From contig NZ_JAIZZK010000034.1 of NCBI RefSeq assembly GCF_020443705.1, positions 1 through 38,762 on the forward strand: a stretch of 38,762 nucleotides of DNA, read 5' to 3'. This DNA comes from Clostridium algoriphilum. GTDB lineage: Bacteria > Bacillota > Clostridia > Clostridiales > Clostridiaceae. Of the stretch, positions 1 to 7,639 are shown one piece after another (within the stretch, counting starts at the first letter, position 1; each line of letters opens with the position of its first letter). The position numbers were made by a program, and so were the translations under genes. The notes under the pieces are model-generated. The model saw only the letters and a list, made by a program, of their open reading frames with translations, was not told where the DNA came from and did not search any database.

Positions 1-231
1 TGTGTGATATATACTCTATCAAATTTGTAAGAGTTTTTGATAATCAAAGTGATAAATGTAGGGGGTAATAAAGTTTTTTCATACTTATCTTTAGTTGAAC
101 AAAAATTTTAAATGCTAGCATAGCTGGTGAGAGTAAATATAAAATTGTTTAACTGGATATATAGAGCGCTGATTATTTGCGTGCATTCAAACAAAAGTTA
201 TTATTGCAGAAGGCAATGGAGTAGTACAGGT
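1..231. other. Leading stretch without clear gene
   Basis: No convincing coding frame or RNA gene is seen in the first 230 bases. The sequence is AT-rich and may hold the far end of a transcript or a remnant. Confidence 0.3.
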
Positions 232-345
232 CTATGATGCTTTTTTATTTTTTGAAAGGATTAGTATAGTATTTGGTGCCTTTTGATATGTTATGAATAA
301 TATGTTATGAATAGTATTGTATTGTGATAGTATTTGTAATTTCAT
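232..345 (-). CDS. Possible 37-residue peptide
   Basis: A short open frame starts at an ATG preceded by a strong GAAGGAGG ribosome site with good spacing and ends at TAG. The peptide starts MKLQILSQYN and ends in a basic tail (SKNKKAS); no family is recognised. It lies downstream of the ligase/82-residue gene pair on the same strand, just after a hairpin at 364-383. The ribosome site is the main support. The short length and AT-rich composition mean it could be a chance frame or a remnant. Confidence 0.35.
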   Translation of the reverse strand: MKLQILSQYNTIHNILFITYQKAPNTILILSKNKKAS

Positions 346-363
346 AGTTATTCCTCCTTCTTA

Positions 364-383
364 GCCTAGCATAATTGCTAGGC
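364..383. terminator. GC-rich hairpin (GCCTAGC/GCTAGGC)
   Basis: A perfect 7-bp stem with a 6-nt loop follows the 82-residue gene on the minus strand and directly precedes the ribosome site of the 37-residue ORF. There is no clear T-run on the minus strand, so it may be a weak terminator or a processing or translation-control hairpin. Confidence 0.4.
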
Positions 384-402
384 CATTTTGGTTATTAATA
401 AC

Positions 403-651
403 CTATTTATCATAAAAATCATACTCGCCATCAAATTCAATTTCTTCAGTAGGACAATCAGGGTACTCATTTAAGTCTTCTAGTTGACCTTCTAAACTTG
501 TAATCCTGACGTTACAACGAGTTGTAATATCATCAAGCTTATCATGTAAATAATCAATTTCCTGCGTTTGATCGTTAATAAGGGATAACATTTCATTAAG
601 TCCATATATGGCATCATGTGAAAACTCTTTAGCTTCTTTCTTATCCATCAT
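403..651 (-). CDS. Small acidic coiled-coil hypothetical protein
   Basis: This 82-residue protein has a heptad-like middle (roughly residues 20-60) and a very acidic C-terminus (EEIEFDGEYDFYDK). No family is recognised. The ribosome site GGAGAGG lies just upstream of two consecutive ATG codons, and either could be the start. The gene follows the DNA ligase on the same strand with a gap of about 12 bases, so the two are probably co-transcribed. A helper role in DNA end handling would be a guess from position only. Confidence 0.7.
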   Translation of the reverse strand: MMDKKEAKEFSHDAIYGLNEMLSLINDQTQEIDYLHDKLDDITTRCNVRITSLEGQLEDLNEYPDCPTEEIEFDGEYDFYDK

Positions 652-663
652 ATCCTCTCCTTA

Positions 664-1599
664 TCAATTTACAATACATTCCTTAGGGTATTTATCATTC
701 CTCAAACCTTTAAATACTGGTTGTCGCAATCCGCCACTAGCTGTTTTCATCATGAATTTTACTACACAAACAAGAGTAGGTTCTAACCACACGGCATTTT
801 TATTACTAGAGGTTAAATCGTTAAAAGGCCGTATGTTAATTTTTGGTGTTGATTCAATTACTCGAAAATCTTCTGTTGATATGCCCATAGTAACATGACC
901 TTTATACACTAGTTTTTTACCTGAATATTGTCCAAGGATGATGCTAATTACACCTTTCCCTTTTAAAATATATCCACACACCACGAAGTCATCATCTAAT
1001 AGATATTTAATTTTTATCCAGTCCTTAGTTTTCTTATCCTGAAAGTATTTACTATCTTTACTCTTAGCAACTATACCTTCAAGATCATTTTGCTTAGCAA
1101 GTTGATAGAACTGTATTCCCTGTTCTTCTATGTATCTAGAAATAGCAATGCGTTCATTTTCCTTAATAACCTTATGAAGTAGCTTTTTACGTTGCATCAA
1201 AGGTAAATCCATAACTTGATGATCGTCATAGTAGAGAATATCAAAGGCGGTGAAAGTGGCTGGAAGTTTAGCTGCAGTAAGTTGAATTTTAAATGTATTT
1301 GCCAACACAGACCGTCGCTGAATCTCAAAGAAATCTGGCTTTCCGTCCTTAATAACTATTAATTCACCATCTAAAATACAACGTTTTTTAACTTGTTTGT
1401 GTATGGTGGACAGTTCTGGAACTTTAGAATTTAATTTAACATCTCGTTTGTTGCGTATATCAGTTGAATCCTTATCAAGATAAGCGATACAACGATGGCC
1501 ATCAAGTTTTAATTCATAAATATAATCAGGGCTGTCAAATGCCTCTTGATTCTCACCAATTAGCATAGGCTTAATGTTTTTATTCTCAAAAAGATCCAT
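664..1599 (-). CDS. ATP-dependent DNA ligase (LigD ligase-domain type)
   Basis: This 311-residue protein has the covalent nucleotidyltransferase motifs in order: motif I ELKLDGHR with K31 as the AMP-accepting lysine, motif III FTAFDILYYD, motif IV EGIVAKSKDSKY, motif V DWIKIK, and a motif VI-like RQPVFKGLRNDK near the C-terminus. This matches the stand-alone ligase domain of LigD/LigC enzymes: adenylation domain plus OB fold, no primase or phosphoesterase domain. It would seal nicks or double-strand breaks in cytoplasmic DNA with ATP. No Ku gene is visible nearby. The ATG has no ribosome site of its own and overlaps the TAA of an upstream 29-residue ORF (TAATG), so translation is probably coupled. 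An 82-residue acidic protein follows. Confidence 0.92.
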   Translation of the reverse strand: MDLFENKNIKPMLIGENQEAFDSPDYIYELKLDGHRCIAYLDKDSTDIRNKRDVKLNSKVPELSTIHKQVKKRCILDGELIVIKDGKPDFFEIQRRSVLANTFKIQLTAAKLPATFTAFDILYYDDHQVMDLPLMQRKKLLHKVIKENERIAISRYIEEQGIQFYQLAKQNDLEGIVAKSKDSKYFQDKKTKDWIKIKYLLDDDFVVCGYILKGKGVISIILGQYSGKKLVYKGHVTMGISTEDFRVIESTPKINIRPFNDLTSSNKNAVWLEPTLVCVVKFMMKTASGGLRQPVFKGLRNDKYPKECIVN

Positions 1600-1688
1600 T
1601 ATGCATTTTGTGGAGTTGTTGTTATATACATCAAAATTAATATAGCAACAAGTCCTAATCTAATAATTGGTTTATGGACTTCAACCAT
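1599..1688 (-). CDS. 29-residue membrane leader peptide coupled to the ligase
   Basis: A short frame with a good ribosome site (GTGAGGTG about 6 bases before ATG) encodes MVEVHKPIIRLG, then a hydrophobic stretch LVAILILMYI and a short polar tail. It ends in TAA sharing one base with the ligase ATG (TAATG). Because the ligase lacks its own ribosome site, this ORF probably serves as a translational coupler, and possibly also as a small membrane peptide. Too short for the usual gene finders. Confidence 0.6.
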   Translation of the reverse strand: MVEVHKPIIRLGLVAILILMYITTTPQNA

Positions 1689-1792
1689 TTTTAACACCTC
1701 ACTTTTTAATAGCTTAACCATAAATTAAGTAATTTACTATTTGTTTTTACAACTAATAGTTGGATCTATTTTCATTTAAAGAAGCAGAAAAT

Positions 1793-1833
1793 AAAAAATA
1801 CTGCACTAGGTTATAGCCTACGCAGTATTTTTT
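1793..1833. terminator. Bidirectional intrinsic terminator
   Basis: The sequence AAAAAATACTGC pairs with GCAGTATTTTTT around an inner AGG/CCT stem, with A-tract and T-tract on both sides. It lies between the divergent ligase operon and the LexA-boxed gene. Confidence 0.8.
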
Positions 1834-1973
1834 ATGTAACTTAGAATACCATTCGTCAAAAAGGGGGATCGGTATTTAAATTATAGACTATTTTTATAAT
1901 TTTATTCTCTTTTTTAAACATAAGTTTTTTTCTAAAGGGAAATATTACATCTTCCAATTTCAGTAAAATGTTA

Positions 1974-2005
1974 TATAATAAATAATATATACGAACGTAA
2001 GTTTG
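1974..2005 (+). promoter_or_regulatory. Promoter -10 with LexA (SOS) box
   Basis: A TATAAT hexamer at 1974-1979 is followed by CGAACGTAAGTTTG at 1992-2005. This fits the Gram-positive LexA operator pattern CGAAC-N4-GTTYG. The box lies between the -10 and the ribosome site of the 87-residue gene, where a bound repressor would block transcription, so DNA damage should induce the gene. The -35 is weak. Confidence 0.75.
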
Positions 2006-2016
2006 GAGGGGATAAC

Positions 2017-2280
2017 GTGAAGGTAATAGCAAAACCGATAGAAATGGTTTCATGGACGAATACGAGTGGGAAGATAAATCCGGTACGATTTAGAATTGCG
2101 AATAAAGACGAAAGTATTTCAGAAATAAAAATAGATAAAGTTATCAGTGTAGAGAACGAAAAGCTTGCTGGAAACTTTATGAGAGTTTATACATGCCAAA
2201 GTGTAATCAAAGGAGCCGAAAGAATCTTTGAACTTAAATATGAATTAAGTTCTTGTAAATGGATTTTATATAAACTATAG
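2017..2280 (+). CDS. Small SOS-type conserved hypothetical protein
   Basis: This 87-residue protein starts at GTG, seven bases after a strong GGAGGGG ribosome site. It contains VSWTNTSGKINPVRFRI near the N-terminus and ends ELSSCKWILYKL, which resembles a small conserved clostridial protein found near SOS or error-prone polymerase genes. That match is from memory and needs a search. The LexA box at 1992-2005 supports a DNA-damage link. No catalytic motif is seen. It is a single-gene transcript ending at the hairpin at 2369-2408. Confidence 0.8.
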   Translation: MKVIAKPIEMVSWTNTSGKINPVRFRIANKDESISEIKIDKVISVENEKLAGNFMRVYTCQSVIKGAERIFELKYELSSCKWILYKL

Positions 2281-2368
2281 GAAAAGCAAAATACAAACTA
2301 TTTTAATAGAGTTATTTTCTTCAATATCAGATCCTATAAAAGTAACCTTATGTAACAAAATAGAATCT

Positions 2369-2408
2369 AATAGATATCATTAATATAGGTATATTAATGA
2401 TATCTATT
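2369..2408 (+). terminator. Long AT-rich hairpin terminator
   Basis: A perfect 18-bp inverted repeat (AATAGATATCATTAATAT and its complement) with a 4-nt AGGT loop is followed by a short T-rich stretch, about 90 bases after the 87-residue gene. Confidence 0.6.
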
Positions 2409-2679
2409 TGTATTATTGGTTCAATATAGCTATTCATCGGAAATATACTCTAAGCTCTAGACTATTCGGCTTTTACTAACAAACTTATATTAAGATCACA
2501 GTATTTCTTATAAAACTGGGTAAAATGTGATATACAAGGTTATACGTTATGGTTAACTTAAACTTGTTATTATGTTGTATATCATTGATATATTTGAGCA
2601 AACCTAGAGTTATCAGTGGTCTTAAGGTTTCAGTCCAGTTTAACACAATAGGTATTGTGCTAAACTCATATTTATAAAT

Positions 2680-2714
2680 AAAAAAGAGATGCAAAATTTA
2701 ATTTACGTCTCTCC
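2680..2714 (-). terminator. Intrinsic terminator on the minus strand
   Basis: Read on the minus strand, AGAGACG pairs with CATCTCT (one G-U pair) and is followed by TTTTTTATT. It ends a transcript arriving from the padR side and overlaps the end of the 42-residue membrane ORF. Confidence 0.6.
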
Positions 2715-2826
2715 ATTTCATAAATCTTTTCAATTTTATTAATGACGTAAATACAAGTATGTATATACCCATTATCGTATTTATGAAGTATACAACCAAT
2801 ATAAATAACATTAAGCCTGACGCCAT
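2698..2826 (-). CDS. Possible 42-residue membrane protein next to PadR
   Basis: The frame encodes MASGLMLFILVVYF and a second hydrophobic segment (GIYILVFTSLI), then a basic tail KLKRFMKWRDVN. It lies between a PadR-type operator (2876-2908) and a minus-strand terminator (2680-2714), in the same direction as padR. No good ribosome site is visible before the ATG, so the start is uncertain. It may be a real small membrane protein controlled by PadR or the tail of a decayed permease-like gene. Confidence 0.35.
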   Translation of the reverse strand: MASGLMLFILVVYFINTIMGIYILVFTSLIKLKRFMKWRDVN

Positions 2827-2875
2827 TAATATTTTATAATAAATGAAGGGTTATTTCTGTTTTATGTTTCTTAAT

Positions 2876-2908
2876 AATGTCTATTAAGACAATGTCTTAA
2901 TAGACATT
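2876..2908. promoter_or_regulatory. Probable PadR operator (33-bp palindrome)
   Basis: A perfect palindrome with 16-bp arms contains ATGT-CTTAATAG-ACAT, which fits the ATGT-N8-ACAT pattern of PadR-family operators. A second overlapping palindrome pairs AGACAATGTCT with AGACATTGTCT (ending at 2911). It lies just downstream of padR rather than upstream, so the likely target is the DNA beyond it on the minus strand. Confidence 0.6.
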
Positions 2909-2922
2909 GTCTCATTTTAAAA

Positions 2923-3303
2923 CTACTTATTAATATATATTTTATTTAATACTCCTTGAGTAATAGCAAGGGATTCATCTAATAATGGTTTATATATTAG
3001 TTTTATAATATTAAAATGCTTTATACCTTCATCTGTAATTCTATAATTTCTGCGAGTCTTTTTATCCGGTACATCCCACCAACCCTTTACCCACATGTTT
3101 TCCTCCATATTACGTAATAGTGGATATATTAAACTATTACTCGGTTTCCACATATAATTCATTGTAGACTCTATTTTTGCTGATAATTCATATCCATAGC
3201 AGCTACCATCTTTAATTAAAAAATCTAATATCAAAATTTTTGATATATTCGTGCTATTTAATTTTATCGATTGCCTGTTACGTACGCTACCCAAATCACT
3301 CAT
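2923..3303 (-). CDS. PadR-family transcriptional regulator
   Basis: Residues about 20-95 show the PadR winged-helix pattern: DFLIKDGSCYGYELSAKI, then LIYPLLRNMEENMWVKGWW, then RRNYRITDEG in the wing. The N-terminal extension is polar. I chose the second ATG (126 residues), because the upstream ATG is part of the ribosome site ATGGAGGTGG. Members bind DNA as dimers and often respond to phenolic or membrane-active compounds; no ligand is suggested here. A PadR-like operator sits just past its 3' end, followed by a small membrane ORF. On the other side is a decayed rep fragment. Confidence 0.85.
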   Translation of the reverse strand: MSDLGSVRNRQSIKLNSTNISKILILDFLIKDGSCYGYELSAKIESTMNYMWKPSNSLIYPLLRNMEENMWVKGWWDVPDKKTRRNYRITDEGIKHFNIIKLIYKPLLDESLAITQGVLNKIYINK

Positions 3304-3344
3304 TGCACTAACCACCTCCATCTATATTTCTTATACACTATACT

Positions 3345-3495
3345 CTAAGTCCACCCTAGTAATTTGTTCCCTAACTCTTTGAAATCATATTCACGCTGCT
3401 CATAATCATTAAAAGTTGAAATTTCAATATTGCCCTTCTCACCAGAATTTAAGCCTTTGTTCAATTGAGCTATGTACTTACCCCTCTTTTTTATA
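3345..3495 (-). pseudogene. C-terminal remnant of a third replication initiator
   Basis: The minus strand reads KYIAQLNKGLNSGEKGNIEI, then STFNDYEQREYDF, then a KLLGWT end and a TAG stop. The same tail (FNDY-x-QR-x-YDF and KLLGW) closes both intact Rep proteins in this window. No start codon or upstream Rep domain is present. It is the end of a lost rep-type gene whose body was deleted or replaced. Confidence 0.75.
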
Positions 3496-4026
3496 TGTAT
3501 TTTACGCTCATATGTATTTTATACCTCATATTAATTCATATAATCAGAGTATATAAAGTTACCAATATAATGTCAAGTAACCTTTTAACGACGATGCGAC
3601 TATCCCTTACCATCTAATATTGTAGTTATATTTCGATTACCCTCTATCGAGGAACACAAAGGGATTATTAAGTTCCACTAACATTAAATTCAAATGGGGA
3701 AGCATCCTTTTCTCTCTGTAATTTTTACTTTTTACATTATTTCTATAATATAAATATACAATAAAATAATAATATACAATACAATAAAACAATTAATATT
3801 ATTATATTGTATTGTATATTTATATTATATTTTATTCGTATTGTATAATGTATTTTATTTGTATTGTATTTATATAATATTAATATACTGTATTTTATTT
3901 GTATTGTATATACTATTGTATTATAATTAAAATAATTATTGTAACACAAAAATACTATTTTAATTTATAACAAAATATGTTAAAATTAAAAAATAAAATA
4001 CATTTATAATAAAAGGGAGGAAATAA
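3496..4026. repeat. AT-rich repeat region upstream of parA (possible partition site)
   Basis: This stretch has no gene. From 3740 to 3960 it is almost pure A+T and contains at least three copies of a 19-bp unit TATTTTATT(T/C)GTATTGTAT at 3828-3846, 3851-3869 and 3891-3909, plus shorter relatives. The position directly before parA suits a parS-like centromere or operator, or an unwinding element. This is inference from place and repetition. Confidence 0.5.
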
Positions 4027-4827
4027 ATGGCTAATCCAAAGATATTATCATTCGCAACCATGAAAGGTGGCACAGGTAAAACCAATGTTGCATTTAATTT
4101 AGTAGGTTTCCTTGCCAAGGAGAATAAGAAAGTTCTGGTAATAGATTTCGACTCTCAAGGAAATATGACTAGCAATTTTAATATAAGTCAATTTACAGAA
4201 AGGTATGACTCCATAAGTAATGTTCTAAAAAATGATATTGCTCCTATAGATGTGATTTTAGAAAAGCCTATTGCTGATATGCCTACTGTAGATTTGATAC
4301 CTAGCGACAAAGGACTTACTGCTACGGAAATGGAACTTATATCTGTAACGCTGAGACATGGAATTATGAAGAAATGGATGAAGAAGAACAAAGAGTATCT
4401 TGCTAAATATGACTATGTTATTTGTGATACTCCTCCTGCTATGAGTATTTCCAATTTAAATGCTTTGTTTATTTCAGACAGTATTATTATTGTCACAGAG
4501 ATTGGAATGCACAGCATTCAAGGAGCAATGAATATAATGAGTCAATGGAATTCTCTCTGTGATGAACTTGAAATAGAAAATAATATTTGTGGCTTGTTAA
4601 TAAACAAATATGATAAAAGGATAAAAATTTCAAAAGATTTTATATATTATGTTAATCACAACACTATACTTAAAGAATTATCATTTGATACTATAATTCC
4701 AAACAATATAAGATTACAAGAAACATCATTGGTGAATCTACCAATTAGCTACTATAATGTGAAGAATGCAGGTTATCTAGCATATGTAGAATTTATACAA
4801 GAATTAAAAGAAATCGAGGCGATATAA
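4027..4827 (+). CDS. parA: ParA-family partition ATPase
   Basis: This 266-residue protein begins with a deviant Walker A motif MKGGTGKT (signature lysine K13, P-loop lysine K18). The Walker A' VLVIDFDSQGN and the Walker B-like YVICDTPPA follow. It belongs to the MinD/ParA group and lacks the N-terminal helix-turn-helix of type Ia ParA proteins. It would bind the nucleoid with ATP and move plasmid copies apart with its DNA-binding partner. A strong AGGGAGG site precedes the ATG. The gene for its likely partner begins two bases after its stop. AT-rich repeats upstream may be the centromere. Confidence 0.93.
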   Translation: MANPKILSFATMKGGTGKTNVAFNLVGFLAKENKKVLVIDFDSQGNMTSNFNISQFTERYDSISNVLKNDIAPIDVILEKPIADMPTVDLIPSDKGLTATEMELISVTLRHGIMKKWMKKNKEYLAKYDYVICDTPPAMSISNLNALFISDSIIIVTEIGMHSIQGAMNIMSQWNSLCDELEIENNICGLLINKYDKRIKISKDFIYYVNHNTILKELSFDTIIPNNIRLQETSLVNLPISYYNVKNAGYLAYVEFIQELKEIEAI

Positions 4828-4828
4828 T

Positions 4829-5338
4829 ATGGCAATACAAAAAGGAAAAATTAAAAGTATGTTCACGAATGAAAATGTTCTAGGAGTAAAAGAACATAAT
4901 TCGCTATTACAAGAAAAAGAAGAAGTACTTACCCCTGTACCTGAGTTAAAAAAGGTAGATGAACCTACTCAGTCTAAACATGAAACTGACACCGTGGCAG
5001 ATGATCCTGCTAAATCTAAACCTAAGAGAAATATAGCCCATAAAAAAGTAATTAATAAAACTGAAGCAAAAGAAGAACCGGCTGTTAAAACAAAGGAAGA
5101 GCCTAAAGAAACCAAAGTAATTGAAAATAATTCTCCGATACAACTTACCTTGAAGACTCAGAATAGAGATAAGAAAAAATATGTAACTTTCTATATGAGG
5201 GAATCTACGATAGCCTTAATCGCTGAATATGCAGGTCGTGGGGCAGGGAAAGACAGGACAGGGTATGATAAGTCTGAGTTTGTTGATTTGATCATTGTAA
5301 AGGCTATAAACGCCTTAAAATTCAATAAGGACGAATAG
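4829..5338 (+). CDS. ParA partner, probable DNA-binding partition protein
   Basis: This 169-residue protein has a long, highly charged, probably disordered N-terminal half (Lys/Glu/Pro-rich, about residues 20-110) and a folded C-terminal domain beginning KKYVTFYMRESTIALIAEYA. That domain looks like a compact DNA-binding fold, possibly ribbon-helix-helix. Placement directly after parA, with the ribosome site inside the end of parA, argues for the ParB/ParG role of binding the centromere and stimulating ParA. It is not a ParB with the usual ParB/Spo0J nuclease domain. Confidence 0.75.
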   Translation: MAIQKGKIKSMFTNENVLGVKEHNSLLQEKEEVLTPVPELKKVDEPTQSKHETDTVADDPAKSKPKRNIAHKKVINKTEAKEEPAVKTKEEPKETKVIENNSPIQLTLKTQNRDKKKYVTFYMRESTIALIAEYAGRGAGKDRTGYDKSEFVDLIIVKAINALKFNKDE

Positions 5339-5359
5339 AAAAGATACTTTAATATAAAA

Positions 5360-5408
5360 ATACCGTATTTAATAAACATAAATGTCTTTTTCAAAAAGAA
5401 TACGGTAT
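5360..5408 (+). terminator. Inverted repeat after the par operon
   Basis: ATACCGTATT pairs with AATACGGTAT around a loop of about 30 nt. It lies between the par genes and the origin. It may end the par transcript, although no clean T-run follows. Confidence 0.4.
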
Positions 5409-5423
5409 AATATTATTTATAAG

Positions 5424-5432
5424 TTATCCACA
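5424..5432 (+). promoter_or_regulatory. DnaA box
   Basis: A perfect TTATCCACA lies upstream of AT-rich repeats (AGTTTAAAAT units, about 5465-5512) and the iterons, as expected for an iteron plasmid origin that recruits host DnaA. Confidence 0.8.
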
Positions 5433-5558
5433 GATTTCTTAAACCACAACAAAATCCTCATGTAGTAGTTTAAGAAGGTTTAAAATAGTTTAAAATAGTT
5501 TAAACAGTTTCTTTTCAATCGGACGGTTGGTATGAATGACACGAACTGGCGTGTCCAC

Positions 5559-5660
5559 AACAAAAACCTACTAATGTGTAACAAAAACCTACTAAACTAC
5601 AACAAAAACCTACTAATGTGTAACAAAAACCTACTTTCTAATAACAAAAACATACCTATT
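5559..5660 (+). repeat. Replicon 1 iterons (five copies, 21-bp period)
   Basis: The core AACAAAAACCTAC starts at 5559, 5580, 5601, 5622 and, with one changed base, 5643. The exact 21-bp spacing is two helical turns, so Rep monomers would bind on one DNA face. The array sits just before the rep gene and probably serves as both origin and autoregulatory site. A small hairpin (GACACG/CGTGTC) precedes it. Confidence 0.9.
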
Positions 5661-5707
5661 ATTAGAAAATTCTAACAATATATAAGAAACTTAGGAGGAT
5701 TGGAGTA

Positions 5708-6913
5708 ATGATTAGTAAAAAACAAGAAATTGTAAAAAGAGAAATTGTAAAGTCCAATAATCTAATTGAAGGTAGCTATAAACTAACAACATCTGAGAAT
5801 AGGTTGATAGACCTTGCATTATCAAATCTTGAAGTTGTCATGTTAGATAAAAATTTATCTGCTGAAGATGTAAAGTCACTTATAAAACAAAAGGATTTTG
5901 AATTACTTTATGTATATGTTTCAGATTACAAAAAAGAATATAATATTAAAAACAATACTATATACTCTGAGTTAGTAGCGACTGCAAATAGGCTATATAA
6001 CAGAAATATTACATATATTGAAAACAATGATTTAATTAAGAAAAGATGGGTTATAACCTGTAAGATAGCGGAAGACAGAAATGCAGTTGCCCTCCAGTTT
6101 CATCCCGATTTAATTTCTGATTTATTAGTATTTAAAAGTGATTACACAAGATTCGATTTTGATGTTAAGAAATATATAAGAAGTTACTATGCTTGTAGAA
6201 TATACGAATTATTAAAGCAGTATCAAGTATTTGGGCAAAGAATTTTTGAAGTGGGACAACTGAGGTTTTTGTTGGGGATAGAGGATACTGAATATCCTCA
6301 GTACTCTAATTTTAAACAAAGAATTTTAAAACCAGCTGTAATGCAGATTAATAAAGTTACAGACTTATATATCGAACTAGATGACAGCCTGTATAAAGTG
6401 AATAAAAAAGTTGAGAAGGTAAAATTTAAAATGGTAAAACAATCAGTAAACTTCCAAGGTAGGGAACAAATAAGTTTCCTTGATAATCCCGATACAGTTC
6501 CCTCGGAATATAATGAACACAACGTTGTGAAAGAGTTCAGAGAACTTTTAGGAGTTACAATAAGTCCTAAACAAATTGATAAACTTGTTGAGAAGACATC
6601 TATTTCAATTAAAAAATATCAGTTGAAGGCATCTATCAGACAGTACATAAAAGAAAAGAAATTAGTAATAGATGAGTATGGGAAGAAAAATGAGATAAAA
6701 TCTTATTTAGGTGCTTTGATGAGAGCAATAGAAGGAAACTGGACTTTGACATATAAAGAAACTAAGGGTGGTTTTAATGATTATAAACAAAGAGAATATG
6801 ATTTTGATGATTTAGAAAAAAAGCTGTTAGGATGGGATGTTACTTATGATGATAATGTTGGTACAGGTTCTCAAAGTGCTACATTTGATGAAGTGGCCTC
6901 AGATGAAGAGTAA
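5708..6913 (+). CDS. Replication initiator, Rep_3/RepB family (replicon 1)
   Basis: This 401-residue protein has the Rep_3 initiator layout. The first winged helix (about residues 10-130) includes KLTTSENRLIDLALSNL. The second (about 135-240) includes FDVKKYIRSYYACRIYELLKQY, followed by FEVGQLRFLLG and YSNFKQRILKPAVMQIN. A long linker leads to a C-terminal tail with FNDYKQREYDFDDLEKKLLG. It would bind the 21-bp iterons upstream and open the origin with DnaA. The ribosome site AGGAGG is somewhat far from the ATG. Its tail is shared with the second Rep and with a pseudogene. An inverted pair of iterons follows the stop. Confidence 0.93.
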   Translation: MISKKQEIVKREIVKSNNLIEGSYKLTTSENRLIDLALSNLEVVMLDKNLSAEDVKSLIKQKDFELLYVYVSDYKKEYNIKNNTIYSELVATANRLYNRNITYIENNDLIKKRWVITCKIAEDRNAVALQFHPDLISDLLVFKSDYTRFDFDVKKYIRSYYACRIYELLKQYQVFGQRIFEVGQLRFLLGIEDTEYPQYSNFKQRILKPAVMQINKVTDLYIELDDSLYKVNKKVEKVKFKMVKQSVNFQGREQISFLDNPDTVPSEYNEHNVVKEFRELLGVTISPKQIDKLVEKTSISIKKYQLKASIRQYIKEKKLVIDEYGKKNEIKSYLGALMRAIEGNWTLTYKETKGGFNDYKQREYDFDDLEKKLLGWDVTYDDNVGTGSQSATFDEVASDEE

Positions 6914-6957
6914 CCCAACAGAATCCTCGCATTTGTATAATTGACAAATTTATACAC

Positions 6958-7033
6958 AACAAAAACCTACCCATTCGGCTTCGGGATTATAGTATTTCGA
7001 TAAATGATGAATTAAAAGGGTAGGTTTTTGTTA
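6958..7033. repeat. Inverted iteron pair downstream of rep 1
   Basis: AACAAAAACCTACCC (6958-6972) is repeated in inverse orientation at 7018-7032, with about 45 bases between. Degenerate copies (GGTAGG...) continue to about 7110. The arms match the upstream iterons, so Rep could bind both ends of its own gene. As RNA it would also form a hairpin and may end the rep transcript. Confidence 0.75.
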
Positions 7034-7133
7034 TGTATTACCTATTTTAATTTAAAAAGGTAGGAATGTGTTGTATTAAATTCATCAAAAGGTAGGTTAT
7101 TGTTATGTATGATTATAAAAGCGAGGAAAGTGT

Positions 7134-7142
7134 TGTGGATAA
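7134..7142 (-). promoter_or_regulatory. Second DnaA box (inverted)
   Basis: TGTGGATAA is the exact complement of TTATCCACA. It lies past the inverted iterons on the far side of rep 1. Confidence 0.65.
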
Positions 7143-7201
7143 AACTTTGCTAGATTTTCATCATAGAAATATAAGCAATTCAGACGAGACGTGGGTTTCT
7201 A

Positions 7202-7437
7202 ATGGAAGAGAAAACATTAAGACGGATATTAAAAGAAGAGTTAAACCCTATCAAAAATGACATTAAGGATTTAAAAACTTGTCAAAAATAAATTAAAAAT
7301 ATGCATCAGGACCAACGAAACGACTAATGCAAATAGGCATATGGAAACAAATTTAAAACTAGAAGAATTTAAGGAATTTAAAGCAAGTAACAAAAGAAAA
7401 TTGTTATGATATAGCAAAATTAAAAGCAGTTAAATAA
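7202..7437 (+). pseudogene. Frameshifted small coiled-coil protein
   Basis: The frame opens MEEKTLRRILKEELNPIKND, stops early, and continues in other frames with NLKLEEFKEF and then a typical end IAKLKAVK. This is the pattern of a small clostridial coiled-coil protein broken by several frameshifts. Family recognition is tentative. It lies between the two replicon modules and shows decay there. Confidence 0.45.
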
Positions 7438-7468
7438 AGGCTTAACACTTGTAAATATCGAAAATGGC

Positions 7469-7498
7469 AAAGCAGATTAATGTTAATGCTTTTTTTTA
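7469..7498 (+). terminator. Probable intrinsic terminator
   Basis: AAAGCA pairs with TGCTTT around an AT-rich loop and is followed by a long T-run. It lies just after the broken coiled-coil gene. Confidence 0.5.
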
Positions 7499-7639
7499 TT
7501 TGCAGTTTTACTTAATCCTGTAGAACCCTGATTAGAAAAAAAGAGGTAAATCTTCAAAGGGTAATAATGATTAATACATACATATAAGGTATTGAAAGAA
7601 TGGTGTTTTTAACACTATTATATGTTTTTTCTTGAGGAA

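Noticed and set aside
2485-2694. 69-codon minus-strand frame
   Set aside because: No ribosome site, and it begins just past a minus-strand terminator; no protein-like pattern.
3743-3949. 68-codon minus-strand frame
   Set aside because: Low-complexity translation of the AT-only repeat array without a ribosome site.
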